A stretch of 52,950 nucleotides of DNA from Corallochytrium limacisporum. Its lineage: Eukaryota > Opisthokonta. Of this stretch, positions 20,535 through 31,065 are shown in pieces; position 1 is the stretch's first letter; every line of letters begins with the position of its first letter. Below the pieces are notes generated by a model that was given only the letters and a program-made list of their open reading frames with translations, was not told where the DNA came from and ran no database searches. The stretch spans positions 9,900 through 62,849 of the forward strand of contig PDIP01000043.1 in NCBI GenBank assembly GCA_002811645.1. The letters are read 5' to 3'. Position numbers and translations under genes: made by a program.

Positions 20535-21853
20535 TTGGCAGCCAGTAGATTAAGGCAGCGTATAAGGAGCGCGGCTTCCCCGCTTTCTCCCTCCTGCCCC
20601 TTGCTAACCACAGCGTAACCAGCTCCGGCATACCCCAGCTGATGTGATCGACTCACGGTCGGCCGTTTAGGTCAAGCAGCGGAACATTCAAACCAAAAAG
20701 AAAAAAAGGGGACAATCATACCTCCGCCACTGGCGCACACCGTGCCAAAAAATATAAACCTCCGGGTCCTGGTTTTCCGTCGACATGGACGCGGAAGAGA
20801 TGGAATCGGGCCCTCCGTGGTGCACATCCTCGGCACATTACGGGGCGACCGGGAGAAGTCGCCGGAAACTCGAGTACATTTAGTACTTTAGGACGGCCCG
20901 TTGAAATCTATCAGAGTATCGGAGGCTTCCGGATGGGGAGAGAGACCTGCTCCCAAATTCCCCACCTCTCCCCCTCCGGACCACCTTCTTTTCCCGGCTG
21001 CACAGACCCGCCCATTGCGACATCAGCGATTAAAAACCTTCATTCAATAACTAGCGAGGCCACTTCGCCGCTGCCAGCGGTGTGCGCAGCCGAGGAGTCT
21101 AGAGTGACTAAGACTGCCAACGGGCGACGCCGAGCGACAGCCGACTTTTCATGAGATCGAAGTCCCGCCCGGGGACGCCTCATTTACGCACAATCACTCG
21201 GTCACTTCCAAGCAGCAGCGTCCACCGTAACACGGCAGCCAGAGCAATGCACGGCAACTGTGGGCCTGAGGGGAGGACGTGTGTGTGAGTGTGTGTGTAT
21301 TCTTTTTTGCTTTCGTTGGTGCACGCTGTGCCGCCCAGTCCAGTTCAGTGCGTTGTGCTCCGTACCCTCCCCCTCCCCCCCTCTCTCTCCCTGGTTTTTC
21401 TCACTTCGCTTTTTCCTTCACTTCTCTGGCGCCGGGTTATATAAATAAACCAAAGGCTCGCGTGCCCGAGGGCCAGTGATCACCATCGGGCGAAATTCTG
21501 CCAAAATTAATGGCGAGATGACCACAACAGTGGAAAGCTTTGGTGTGTACACATACGCCCGCAGCAGCATTGAACGGCGACCGACACCCAGCCAGCCACG
21601 ACGGCGCCGGCAGGAAGTCCTTTCAAAACCAAGCGGCGCTTACCTACCATCCCCCCTCCCCCCCCCCTCCAAGCGAGACTATCAAAAATAACAAACGCAA
21701 AGCACACGCACACACAGAGGCACACCGAGCGGGAGTGAGCGAGCGAGTGCAGCAACTGTGGCTTTTTTTTTAGTCTATTCTTCCAGTCCTTCTTTCCCGA
21801 ACGTGGGCAAGCGAGACTTCGGCGGGGTAACGCAACACGCAGGCACTGCACAA

Positions 21854-21854
21854 C

Positions 21855-21897
<43 letters not shown>
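21854..21897. repeat. CA dinucleotide microsatellite
   Basis: About twenty CA units with one CACG interruption. Confidence 0.95.
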
Positions 21898-21898
<1 letters not shown>

Positions 21899-22386
21899 GG
21901 AACCTGCGAGCGGGCGACAGATGCCCTGAACTGCAAGCACCCCGCGCACATGCACGCGCCCAAGCCAGACAAGAGGAGGGTAATAGAGTATAAACTCTAC
22001 CAAAAGTCCCAAGCGCAGCTGAACGCACTCGGTTCCGTCTCCCCCATTTTTCTTTCTTTCCTTTATTTTTTTTCTTTTCTCGTCGTCATTGGATTTTTAG
22101 GCTAGGGCCATAGTTGCAGTTGTTTGTTGCGTTGGAGCAAGCGCTACCAGGCCCAGAAAATAGAAAAATGAAACCAAAAAGAAAAAGAAAAAAAGAAAGA
22201 GCAGGTCGGTGAACCTCCTCCCTCCTCTCCACCGACCATTGGCTCTTCCGCGGGAGAAAGGGGGAGGGGGAGAGGGGGAAAGAACAAGGAGACAAGGGCT
22301 CTCCATTACTCCTCCTACATTAGCTGTAGGAAATGCAGTGAGCCGGGGCCGGCGCTGTCCTACCTAGCACTGACCCAACTCGCGTC

Positions 22387-22428
22387 CCTCTCTCTCGCTC
22401 TCTCTCGCTCCCTCTCCCTCTCTCTGTG
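22387..22428. repeat. CT-rich simple repeat
   Basis: Repeated CTCTCTCG and CCCTCT units. Confidence 0.8.
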
Positions 22429-22865
22429 CTGGAGCGACGACACGGGGAGAGAGGAGGGAGAGAGAGAGAAGTTCAAAAAAGAGACAGCGAAGGGGAAATT
22501 AGCTATTGCAAAGACGTCGGTCACAACCGTGTGTGTGCGTTGCGTGTTTGTTCTCTTAACGATTTCGATGATATGAACATGTCTCAGCAACAAAACGGAA
22601 CAATAGGAAACATTAAAGTGTGGAAGCCGACCGGCCCATAGGAACGAATTGAAGGCGGAGGGAAGGGAGGGGGGGGAATGATTTGGAAGACCCACCCAAG
22701 CTCTGTCTGTCTGCGGCGCCCGTGTGCTGATGAGATGCCAAAAGTTGTTGTTGTTGGAGGTGGGGGGAAAAGGGGAGGGAGAGGAGGTTTCAGTTGGTGT
22801 TCCGGGCTAAATTTATTGATCCGTTTTGGTATATTATTTAAATAATTTGCTTTTTCCGGAGATGT

Positions 22866-22874
22866 GGCGCGAAA
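22866..22874 (-). promoter_or_regulatory. E2F-like site upstream of DSCC1
   Basis: GGCGCGAAA, read on the minus strand as TTTCGCGCC, is an exact E2F consensus word 231 bp before the DSCC1 ATG. DSCC1 is an S-phase gene, so regulation of this type is plausible but unproven. Confidence 0.35.
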
Positions 22875-23104
22875 CGGGCACACGGGCCCGCCCGGTGGAG
22901 GGTACCGTTTCGGTTGGCAGCAGGGAGCGCACCAGCAGCATGGGACTCGAGCTATTTTGCCATGGGTTTATAGGAACCAACCCGTAGCTATTTCAATTTA
23001 AGGTGTATACTGTCCATAGCAAACTTTCTGAAGCAGTGGTTCGGAAGTCAACAGCGTGAGACAAAGGTTTAAAGAATTGAACAGGGCATGCAAGACACAC
23101 CAAT

Positions 23105-24211
23105 ATGCCGGGTAGTGCGAGCACGATCCACCAAGCGCTGGAAAACCCTTTGAGAGTACAGTACAGTAATAGCTATGACGAGGAGCAATGTCATTTAATT
23201 GATCTGCCTCAAGAAGTCATTACAGAGCTGCAGGACGGCGGTGTGGTGAGGTTGAAGGCAGATCCAAAAGGTGTGCTGAGCATGACCACAGAGTCAAACA
23301 CATACGAGCTCAAGTTCTTGGACTCGTCCAACCTGCGATTGCTGACCACAATAAAAGAATCACAAAACCTGGGGACTGCGATGTCTGCACTATCTTCAGA
23401 CGTTGCTGTGCGGAAAGTAGAACCGGACTTGTCGTGTTTAAGCAGATATTGCAACGTGCTGCGTGAGAATTGCATGGATAGCAATGACACAAACAGTGGG
23501 CAGACCATCCAGGAAGTCTTCCAGGAGATTCCAGCTAGCGAACTCGAAATCCGCACAGCTATGAAGCGGATACAGGCTTTTGAATGGCAAGGAAAACTTT
23601 TTGTCTTTGAGAGCAAATTCAAGAACTCCATGCTCAATATCATCCTGGATGCAGTCGATGCTGGTCATTGGACACTGGAAAGGATCGATGTGGAACACGT
23701 GCTAAAATTCCTACAGAAAACCGGGTTCTCTGTTGATCTGGTCATCGTGCGTGAATTGCTGGGACTAGTGGGGACGCAATCGCTTGATGAAGTTGGTGTA
23801 TACAACATCAGTGCCCGTTTTGCTGCAATCTTCCGCGCGGAAGAGATTCTACTGACACAACACGAGAAGCAACCGCTTGGTATGATATACGAGCACTTTA
23901 TGGAGGCCTGGGAAGCCTCTTGCAATGACTGCGTCGATCCGGATCCGGAGCTGCTCGCTGATCTAGCCGTGATATACACAACTGCGGGACACCAAAAGGT
24001 CATCAAGTACCTCCCTGCCAGCAGGCTGCCCACTGATCCCAAAGCACGCATGGATGCCCTATTCAGTGAAGTTCAGAAGTGGCCTGCCACAGAGTTTGAG
24101 AAGTTTATGATCAAACTCTTCGGATCCAAAGAAGAGTTGGAGGACTTTATTGTGCACAATATTAAGTGCACTGTTGTGGGGAATCACGGTGAGAAAATCT
24201 ATGTGAACTGA
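23105..24211 (+). CDS. DSCC1: DSCC1/Dcc1, sister-chromatid cohesion factor of the CTF18-RFC clamp loader
   Basis: A 368-residue protein, matching the usual 350-400 of DSCC1. Near the N-terminus YELKFLDSSNLRLL matches the conserved Dcc1 core (T/S-Y-x-L-K-x-x-D-T/S-S-N). A later helical, winged-helix-rich half contains ASELEIRTAMKRI and DPKARMDALFSEVQKW, which line up with human positions 'ASEEEI' and 'NQERFNSLFSLREKW'. DSCC1 joins CTF8 and CTF18 in an alternative RFC that acts on PCNA and promotes cohesion during S phase in the nucleus. The start ATG at 23105 follows an untranslated A-rich leader. It converges on the PPP phosphatase gene at 174 bp. An E2F-like word lies 231 bp upstream. Confidence 0.82.
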   Translation: MPGSASTIHQALENPLRVQYSNSYDEEQCHLIDLPQEVITELQDGGVVRLKADPKGVLSMTTESNTYELKFLDSSNLRLLTTIKESQNLGTAMSALSSDVAVRKVEPDLSCLSRYCNVLRENCMDSNDTNSGQTIQEVFQEIPASELEIRTAMKRIQAFEWQGKLFVFESKFKNSMLNIILDAVDAGHWTLERIDVEHVLKFLQKTGFSVDLVIVRELLGLVGTQSLDEVGVYNISARFAAIFRAEEILLTQHEKQPLGMIYEHFMEAWEASCNDCVDPDPELLADLAVIYTTAGHQKVIKYLPASRLPTDPKARMDALFSEVQKWPATEFEKFMIKLFGSKEELEDFIVHNIKCTVVGNHGEKIYVN

Positions 24212-24385
24212 GTAAGTATGTCCTGTACTCTATCCATTGTTATTGACCACTAACCACGTCCGTCCTGGATTGCGAATCCACTGTAGGATACGGCGCCAAA
24301 TACTGGTCATAGATTTCTTCTTTAAAATTGTTTCTGGTTTGCGAAGACACCCAATACTAACCTAATTTTCACTGTTGTCATTAAT

Positions 24386-26011
24386 CTATGCAGGCTTCAT
24401 GGTCAGATCCATCACGGGGAACTCCCGGCTTGTGTGCTCCTCTAAGTGTGTTTGAGAGCGATCGTTGTGATCCCTATAAACATGAGCGATATTAAAGTGA
24501 TCGTCCTGTCTTTCAATTCTCAACAGCGAAGATGCATGAAAGCCAGAACTCGGCAGTGCGCTAATGTGTGTGATGGCTACAGGTGCCGGCACGCCATTCC
24601 AAAATTCGGTGTTCATGTAGCAGCAGCCATTGCGTTCAATCAGACAACTCAGTACCGGTCCGACGGCATTGTTGTGCTGGTGACCACGAACAACACCACT
24701 GGATCCATTGCGACGATGCATCCAATCGACGAGCTCTTTGCCATGCCCAGTCCCGCGCGCGGTCACCTCCTTAATGGCAATGTCCGGGTCAGTGACAAAG
24801 TCGTCCCAACTGTAACCAATGGTCACAGGAGACGTCATCGATTGTGGACGGAATTCGCCGGCGAGGTTGCGGGCCAGACTATTGTTGGACTTTATAACCC
24901 GATCCAACTGCTGCACAAGAGACTGGTAATTGGGTTCCTTCGTATCAAGGACATCAACTGTGAAACCGAGGCGATCATACGTTTGGATCTCTCCAAAGCA
25001 TTGTTTCAAAGGGTGCTCCAAGATGTCTCGGGTGTTGAATCCTAGCTCGCCGACGCCGTGGCTGAATTGCAAGAACGCGGCCGTATCTCTCCTCCCACCA
25101 GCGGGCCACCCAAGGTACAGACCCACTGGCAAGAAGTCAAAGGTGTCCACAAACATGTGAAACAGACGCTCCACCTCGTGTCGGGACCTGAACTTCGCTT
25201 TCAGCTCATCTAGCAGACCCCAGTTAATGTTCATCGGCGCATCCTCATGATTACCCCGAGTCATAAATACCTGTGTGGGGTTAATCAACTGCAATAATAG
25301 AGCGGTGTATAGCACCTCGGATCCGTTCGCGCCACGATCAAGAATGTCGCCGAGGAATACCAGGGCGACATCGTTCCGTACGTACCACTGGTCATCAATG
25401 ACACCTTGCTTGAGGAGGTACGTCAGTGTATCGCTCATGACCTGCATATCACCGTGGAGATCTCCCCAGACGTAGACTGTGGTGCCAGGTTTAAGCACTG
25501 CCTTTTGGACGTGAGGGCGGAAGTCTCGTCCTCCTGGAGACAAATCTGGGTTGGCATACTGACCTAGGCTCTCTGACTTCACATCGCCACACCATCGACT
25601 CCTATCGCCCTGCAGAGCTGATTTGTGGTACTTGAATCCCAGCAGTAAAGTTTCCAGTAATTCCGAATTTTCCAGATCGAAGTATCCATTTTCCTGGTGC
25701 GTGCGTAGGGTACCGATCCACGTTGGAAGGTTCTGTTTACCACCATACCGATCATTGGTCTCGTGCATGACAAAATCGTCTCCGTAAACATCTTGCGTTG
25801 CAGCCGAGTGGCTCCCCACATTTTCTGCGTGTCGATCAACTGCCACATTCTGCGCTGAGCTTGAATACATGTACAAACCCAACAAGAAAATAGTAAAGAT
25901 GCTTAAATTTCGCAACATATTGACCTGACTACGCTGCGGCTGTTGCGGTTCCTCATCTCCTCCTCCAGTTGGACTTCGTCTAGATGGGCGAAGGCCCGTC
26001 GGTACTGGCAT
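24386..26011 (-). CDS. Membrane-anchored PPP-family metallophosphatase, subgroup unclear
   Basis: A 541-residue protein. The metal-binding PPP motifs are complete: GDLHG (183-187), GDILDRG (221-227) and RGNHED (252-257), with a late RGHQHN matching the histidine motif. A hydrophobic segment at about 36-52 (LSIFTIFLLGLYMYSSS) is either a signal anchor if M1 is used or a signal peptide if M32 is used; either way a lumenal or extracellular catalytic domain is inferred. The middle (KYHKSALQ to ALPSS) is unlike PP1, PP2A or PP2B and resembles the diverse Shewanella-like or ApaH-like branches found in protists. Substrate is unknown. The next gene upstream on the same strand, 340 bp away, is PP2A-C, but the two proteins are not close paralogues. 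Confidence 0.78.
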   Translation of the reverse strand: MPVPTGLRPSRRSPTGGGDEEPQQPQRSQVNMLRNLSIFTIFLLGLYMYSSSAQNVAVDRHAENVGSHSAATQDVYGDDFVMHETNDRYGGKQNLPTWIGTLRTHQENGYFDLENSELLETLLLGFKYHKSALQGDRSRWCGDVKSESLGQYANPDLSPGGRDFRPHVQKAVLKPGTTVYVWGDLHGDMQVMSDTLTYLLKQGVIDDQWYVRNDVALVFLGDILDRGANGSEVLYTALLLQLINPTQVFMTRGNHEDAPMNINWGLLDELKAKFRSRHEVERLFHMFVDTFDFLPVGLYLGWPAGGRRDTAAFLQFSHGVGELGFNTRDILEHPLKQCFGEIQTYDRLGFTVDVLDTKEPNYQSLVQQLDRVIKSNNSLARNLAGEFRPQSMTSPVTIGYSWDDFVTDPDIAIKEVTARGTGHGKELVDWMHRRNGSSGVVRGHQHNNAVGPVLSCLIERNGCCYMNTEFWNGVPAPVAITHISALPSSGFHASSLLRIERQDDHFNIAHVYRDHNDRSQTHLEEHTSREFPVMDLTMKPA

Positions 26012-26351
26012 ATCAAAACATTACGTGTCCCTGTGTCGCATAGGTAGATTTCGCAGAATTTCTGATACCATGTTTCATAACTATGCTCCTGAACCCGGCC
26101 CTAAGTACGTGATAAGTGTGACATGTCGTTTGAGACCGCTCTCCCGACTGACCACCATCCCGACCGTGTGGTGTGGAAAGGGGGGCGAAGGGGAGGGAAA
26201 GCTCCAGTTCAAACGAAAGCGCTTGGCGCGCAGCACCGCAGGCACAATGTTGCTGTCGCCAATTTGAACGCGCGGGTTTCTTTTTTCACTTGGATACTCG
26301 CTTTTATTTAATTCCAAACAGCGATTATGTTTGGTTTGGCACGGAAAAGAA
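26012..26351. other. Short intergenic space between PPP and PP2A-C genes
   Basis: A 340-bp space on one strand. It contains a G-rich purine stretch at about 26174-26202 and a GGCGCGC word at 26224-26230. No gene is seen. Confidence 0.5.
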
Positions 26352-27284
26352 TTAGAGGAAGTAGTCAGGAGCCCGGCGGGTAACATGGGGCTCGCCACGG
26401 CGAGGAGCTGGATCAAACTGCAAGAACGTGTAGCTCAGCTTGTCGTCCAGTTCCATAATAGCAGCCTGATTACCGCAGCGGTAGCAGTAGTTAGGTGCAC
26501 TAAAGATGGTGACGACGTTGCGCTCATGGCTCCAGTTGTAACCTTCCATGACCAGTTGATGGGCACGCGCCACCAAGGTCAAACCGTTATTGTGATTAAA
26601 CGCTTCCGAAATGTCCTGTCCGAAGGTGTAGCCAGCACCGCGAGGGCTAATACCCCAACCGCATCGATCGTCGGGATCAGACCACAACAGATCACACATG
26701 GGTCCTTCGTGAGGCACTTCCTGCAGACGGTCTAGTGACCGAATGTGATCCAAAGTATCAATGGACGGGCTGAGACCGCCATGGAGGCAGAAGATCTGGT
26801 TTTCCACCAGAGCAGTCAGAGGCAAACAGTCAAAGAGCTCTGTGAAATATTTCCAGACATTGGCGTTTCCATACTTCCGCAGGCATTCATCATAGAAACC
26901 GTAGACCTGGGTAATTTGGCGAGATTCGTGGTTACCGCGGAGAATAGTAATGCGGTCGCGGTATCTGACCTTCAGGGCAACTAAGAGGGTAACAGTCTCA
27001 ACAGAGTAGTAACCACGATCCACATAGTCTCCCATGAACAGGTAGTTGGTGTCAGGGAGCTTGCCTCCAATTCTGAACAGTTCCATGAGATCGTGGAACT
27101 GTCCATGGACGTCTCCACATACTGTGACAGGGCAGCGAACGGCTTGCACATTCTGCTCATTCTCAAAGATTTCCCGTGCTTTGGTGCAGAGGGACTTGAC
27201 GTCTTTTTCGCTGAGCTGTCCGCACTCATAAAGCTGGGCAATCCAGCCGTCTACATCGCTATGCTGCTTTGTGATCTCTGACAT
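26352..27284 (-). CDS. PPP2CA: PP2A catalytic subunit (PPP2C type)
   Basis: A 310-residue serine/threonine phosphatase, the family's usual length. Motifs are GDVHG (57-61), GDYVDRG (85-91) and GNHE (117-120), followed by the PP2A-type [21 protein letters not shown] and [11 protein letters not shown] segments. It is the core catalytic unit of PP2A holoenzymes with A scaffold and B subunits, acting broadly in cytoplasm and nucleus. The tail reads TRRAPDYFL. The terminal leucine, normally carboxymethylated to control B-subunit binding, and the tyrosine are kept, but the position of human Thr304 is alanine (A305). A TATATAAAA word lies 53-61 bp upstream of the ATG. Confidence 0.95.
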   Translation of the reverse strand: MSEITKQHSDVDGWIAQLYECGQLSEKDVKSLCTKAREIFENEQNVQAVRCPVTVCGDVHGQFHDLMELFRIGGKLPDTNYLFMGDYVDRGYYSVETVTLLVALKVRYRDRITILRGNHESRQITQVYGFYDECLRKYGNANVWKYFTELFDCLPLTALVENQIFCLHGGLSPSIDTLDHIRSLDRLQEVPHEGPMCDLLWSDPDDRCGWGISPRGAGYTFGQDISEAFNHNNGLTLVARAHQLVMEGYNWSHERNVVTIFSAPNYCYRCGNQAAIMELDDKLSYTFLQFDPAPRRGEPHVTRRAPDYFL

Positions 27285-27336
27285 TGTGTTTGAATTAAAG
27301 TGTCGATTCTATGTTCTTTGGCTCCGTATGATACAA

Positions 27337-27345
27337 TATATAAAA
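27337..27345 (-). promoter_or_regulatory. Possible TATA element of PP2A-C
   Basis: TATATAAAA on the plus strand (TTTTATATA on the gene's strand), 53-61 bp upstream of the PP2A-C ATG. Distance fits a core promoter with a short leader, but the orientation is ambiguous. Confidence 0.25.
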
Positions 27346-28144
27346 GAAATGTCACCGCCAAGAAGATGTTTACCCACAATGTTCCCGTGTGGGTAATTCT
27401 AAATAATGAAGTAAAAACAAACTTGTGATATTCTTGAATCCCCTTGATGCTGACCAATAACTATGAATGTATGGTCATATACACCCGGTACAGGAACTCA
27501 GTATCACAACCGGCTGCTATCGGGAGATGGAAAAATACATTTTTGAAATAAGTTCACAGTGTCATGACACCCATATTTCTCAAAATGAAAAATTTGCAGG
27601 CAAGTGGAACCCTCGCACGAGATCCTCAACACAATCTCACACTCCGTATGGACTGAACTTAGGCGCCAGGTGTGCGACAGAACAAGAGAAAAATTCATAC
27701 TCTTCACCACTCTGTGGGCATTGTGGCCTACAGGTCTCTCTCCACTGCCAGTTCCCGCGTATGGAACACAAAGTAACAACAGAAGAAGGTCTCTGGCAGC
27801 CCCCTCACCTCCCCAGAGGCAAGAGATTAATCACACAAAACAAGGAAAAAGGCGATTTCGTGGTGCAGCGGAGCGATCGGTTGGAAGCTGTGAAACAACC
27901 GCGATTGGGCGCGCCTAGGAAAAGAAATGGAAAAGGTCGACATGTGCCAAACCGGCGCTTCACGTCTCCTCCTGTGTGCACCCTTCTAGGTCTACTCTGT
28001 AGATCAGTGTTAAAAAACCAGTTGTAGGCAGTGACGCCCTCCTTTCGTTGCCGTCGTGTGTGGTGCGTGTGCGTGTGGTGGCTTCCTGTTGGGGCATTTT
28101 GCCATGCATGCAGCCCAAACATAAGCGATCCACGCAGAACAGGT

Positions 28145-28170
28145 CCCCCCCTCCCCCCCCAAAGGGGGGG
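28145..28170. repeat. C-run/G-run palindrome with AAA loop
   Basis: C7TC8, then AAA, then G7: a member of the C-then-G family, here with a three-base spacer. It lies 860 bp upstream of PP2A-C. Confidence 0.8.
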
Positions 28171-28641
28171 AGGAGAATGAGCGCGATAGGACCATTTCCT
28201 TTTTTTGTTTTTCCTTCCAGATTCACCTTGGCTGCGCGCCCGGAGGTCCGTTCATTCCGCTGGGGCCACCAACCTATCTTTCTTTCGGTGGAATTTTGCA
28301 AAGGACGCCATACCTGGTGCTTATATTTTAAAGACGCCGGATATTTATATTCGGTATATCGAATTCGAAGCCCCGTTCGGACGGTCGTCCAGGAGGTGGG
28401 GGCGAAAAAGAGACTCCCCTCTTTCACTTCGGATGCCGGAGCGGGTTCGACCTGATGGGGAAAGGAGTATCGGTCAACTGGAACATTGGGTACTTCATCA
28501 TACGGTTTCAGGTTCCCAACCTTCGCAAGATCTCCTAATTCTTAACTCAAGGAGCCTTTTTGAGCATGTTGATCTTCCAACACATAGATAACACTCTATG
28601 CTCGGGTATGATTTCAACATCAAGCGCACTCAGCAGGGGCT

Positions 28642-29018
28642 TTGGCTGCCAACCGGGATTCTCAGCTGCAGCAAATATCAATCCAATTTAGAGAGCAACT
28701 AAGCAGAATGAACGAGATCACCGACTCTCAAAGAGACGAGCTGGAGAGTCTTCGGAGGGACAAGACCATCCCAAAGAAGGCAATAGACAACCCACTAGCG
28801 CACACGGTCGAGGTGCCCAAGGGGTCAGTTAGAAACAGAGGTGTATTTCCAGCGAAACATCAATCGTCAGCAGGTACATCATCGGAAGCATCGCCTCTCC
28901 AATGGATGATGGGAGTGCCCTCCAATTCTCACATTACGTGGCTATGAAACGCCAAGTCCGTGAAACTGAAGCGGCGTATCGTAAGCTGATCAGTCTCGTA
29001 AAGGGTAACAAGGTTTAG
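28642..29018 (+). pseudogene. Coding-like fragment split over two frames
   Basis: From 28642 a frame encodes a charged, coiled-coil-like stretch (QFREQLSRMNEITDSQRDEL and on) for about 60 residues and stays open to 28947. An overlapping second frame, open from about 28835, encodes the last part (ALQFSHYVAMKRQVRETEAA, then KLISLVKG) and stops at 29016-29018. The two look like halves of one protein joined by a frame change or a missed intron. No family is recognised. It could equally be a chance coding-like stretch. Confidence 0.3.
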
Positions 29019-29073
29019 TTCTCGATATAGAGCAACTGTATCTATCGGATATTCTAACAATTCCTTATTGCCC

Positions 29074-29522
29074 TTACTTATCAGCCAGCGTAATGAAGAT
29101 GCTGTGGCGCACCAGTCCATCCGGACATCGACTGATATGGCCCTTTCCGGTCGTATCTTCCGCCAGAACAATGTCACCGGGCTTGAAGCGTCGGGTCTCG
29201 TTCGTACTAGAAACTGTTATATCTACGCAGCCTCCTGAAAGCATAATAACGTACTGCCGCGTAGGTGCATTATGCCAGTCAAAGTCATAAGAAGGCGGTG
29301 TTTCCCGGAAGATCACTTGCTTGACATCTGGTTCAGATCGAAAAATCATTAAAGTACTACAAGTTAGTGTCACGTTTCAGGGTTAGGAATTATCATATGA
29401 CAAGAATACTTACCCTGTCCTTCACTCAAGGAACCAATTTCTCCCTTATTGTGCAAAGGGATTTCAATATCTTCAAAGGCAGAATCGCCTGTTTCGGTGG
29501 TGTATACACGCGTAACTTTCAT
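29074..29522 (-). CDS. Cupin-domain protein, two exons
   Basis: A 120-residue small cupin. Exon 1 is 29522-29414 (starting MKVTRVYTT), exon 2 is 29327-29074, and they join in frame as SEGQ-DVKQVIFRE. The product follows the known family pattern: D/F-x-D-I-E-I-P-L near the start, then VIFRETPP, DWHNAP, RRQYVIML-type and FKPGDIVLAEDTTGKGHISR. The cupin barrel motifs include H in DWHNAP and the H of KGHISR. Members are widespread in bacteria and fungi, mostly uncharacterised, and probably bind a metal or small acid. It is the only gene here with a clear intron. Upstream is a 1.5-kb space shared with WDR26. Confidence 0.85.
29328..29413 (-). other. Spliceosomal intron in cupin gene
   Basis: Eighty-six bases with donor G|GTAAGT, a CTAAC branch-like word about 37 bases before the acceptor, and acceptor CCAG. 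A nearer TTGTAG was tested but gives a stop codon; CCAG restores the conserved reading (Q then DVKQVIF). Confidence 0.8.
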
Positions 29523-31065
29523 CTTTTGACATCCGCCAGTGCTTGGTTCAGATCTGTAGATCTCTACGTATTGTTGAACTCAAGCCGGTTCTTCTTTTTT
29601 TTTAAACACCTTGGTGCATTACATAGCGATCTGTAACCACCCTGTCTACGATCTTTCTCTGCAACAAGTGGCGTCATCGAACCAAATCCAATTGTGATCA
29701 TTGGAATGTCCCGAGACCCGCACTTTGTCCGACTTCCGCCACACCTGGCATGTGAATCCACCGCAGGGGGTTAAGAAAACAGACCCGTCCGAGCGCCATG
29801 GATATTGATCATTTTATGCGTATCAAATCAATTTTATGACCCTTTGAAGTCACCCCGAAGTTGGCGACAAATTGCCCCTCGGAACCCAAGACTTGTTCAT
29901 ACCCAGAGGGGGCTGTGGGTTCTCTAGCCAAGACAGCCCGAACGAATGGTGAACGAGTGGCCCCTCAGGACAGACTTTTCTCCAAGCGACCTACAGAGCC
30001 GCAACCAGCAGGGCTCCCCCCTACCCCCCACATCATTCATTCGCACCCGGAGGGCTTCGTGATTTGGGGCGCATTTTCACCGGACGAGCTGAGCTCTCTC
30101 GCCACACCGGACCCCGCCCCCTTCCCCTCCACTCTCCCGTCCGCCTCTGGGGCAATCGCTTTGGGGAGGCGGTTCCAGCAGGCGGACGACGCTCCCCCGA
30201 TCGGGCCGCTCCAGCCACAAAACCACCGCACAGAGTGAGGTTACTCCTTTGTCTTGGGAACTCTTACTATAGCGGTGGCGCCCCATTTCTTCGTCAACAC
30301 TGGAAGAATTGGCCGCTTTTGGCGTGAGTGGGGGAGCATTCGGACGCCGGGGGACCCATCGCTCCCCATACAGAACCTATGGGCGGCTGCGAAGCAGTGC
30401 AAAATTTAGACTCTTTGAACGAGTGGTCTGACCCTGTAGTTTATGTAGCTACACAGGATTGAGTGGCTGTTCCGATATCTACGGAAGTGGATACATGTTG
30501 AATGTACCGAGGAGACGGCAGAACGGCAGGTGCTGACTTCGCTGGCAATTAAAGTGTGTGGAGCAAGGCCTGTTGATTTCTGCCGGCCTTTGTATGAACC
30601 TCGTCGTAGCCGCGCAGGTGATGCACACGCCTGGATGCGTTGGCAATTCTGTAGGCTCTCTCAGCAGCTTCCATAATGAACATTCATCCAGCGGCAAGTG
30701 ACACGTATATGAAGGAAATACGACCGCCTGAATTTTTTGTGGTGTTGTTCCAGCTATAATCAAAAGAGGGCTAAGATCCAGCTACCTGATCTTCTTCCGC
30801 ACTGCTGCCGAGCGATAAGTCCGTCAACGATATAGTAGTTTCCAAAAGAGAGGGGACAGTAGGCTATGAACAGTCATATTGGGATGGCAGCTGTGGCTGA
30901 GAATGTGAGATAGGTGCATAAGATTTCGATTCAAGTCCACTTTGGTCTTAGAGGATTGTCAAGAACAAACTGGCAGATCGAAGAAAGAGCAAACAGAGTG
31001 GTCGGGGCGCAGACCACTCTGGAAATACTTCTCCACCTTCCAAAAGAGTTCGTGTAGACCGCAAC
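29523..31065. other. Divergent intergenic region between cupin and WDR26 genes
   Basis: No convincing gene is seen. The segment 29860-30240 is GC-rich and open in several frames but has no domain. No long C-then-G run occurs here, only a short C-rich patch near 30017-30030. Confidence 0.5.

Larger units (their letters stand above)
19371..23104. other. Large divergent intergenic region between RBR and DSCC1 genes
   Basis: There is no convincing gene in 3.7 kb. The region is rich in low-complexity DNA: a polypurine tract (19945-19986), two C/G runs (20475-20493, 20511-20534), TATAAA-like sequences near 20750 and 21440, a CA microsatellite (21854-21897), CT-rich DNA (22387-22428), a purine tract (22252-22284), and an E2F-like site (22866-22874). 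TATA-like elements not followed by any recognisable frame could mark non-coding transcripts, but nothing shows this directly. Confidence 0.55.
27285..29073. other. Intergenic region between PP2A-C and cupin genes
   Basis: It holds the PP2A promoter side, a C/G run at 28145-28170, and near its right end a coding-like fragment in two frames (28642-29018). The rest, including frames near 27467-28030 and 28205-28590, has no recognisable domain. Confidence 0.5.

Noticed and set aside
30884-30940. A tRNA-like stretch with GTGGCTGAG and GATTCAAGTCC
   Set aside because: The T-stem does not pair, the spacing to the supposed D-arm is too short, and no acceptor stem is found.
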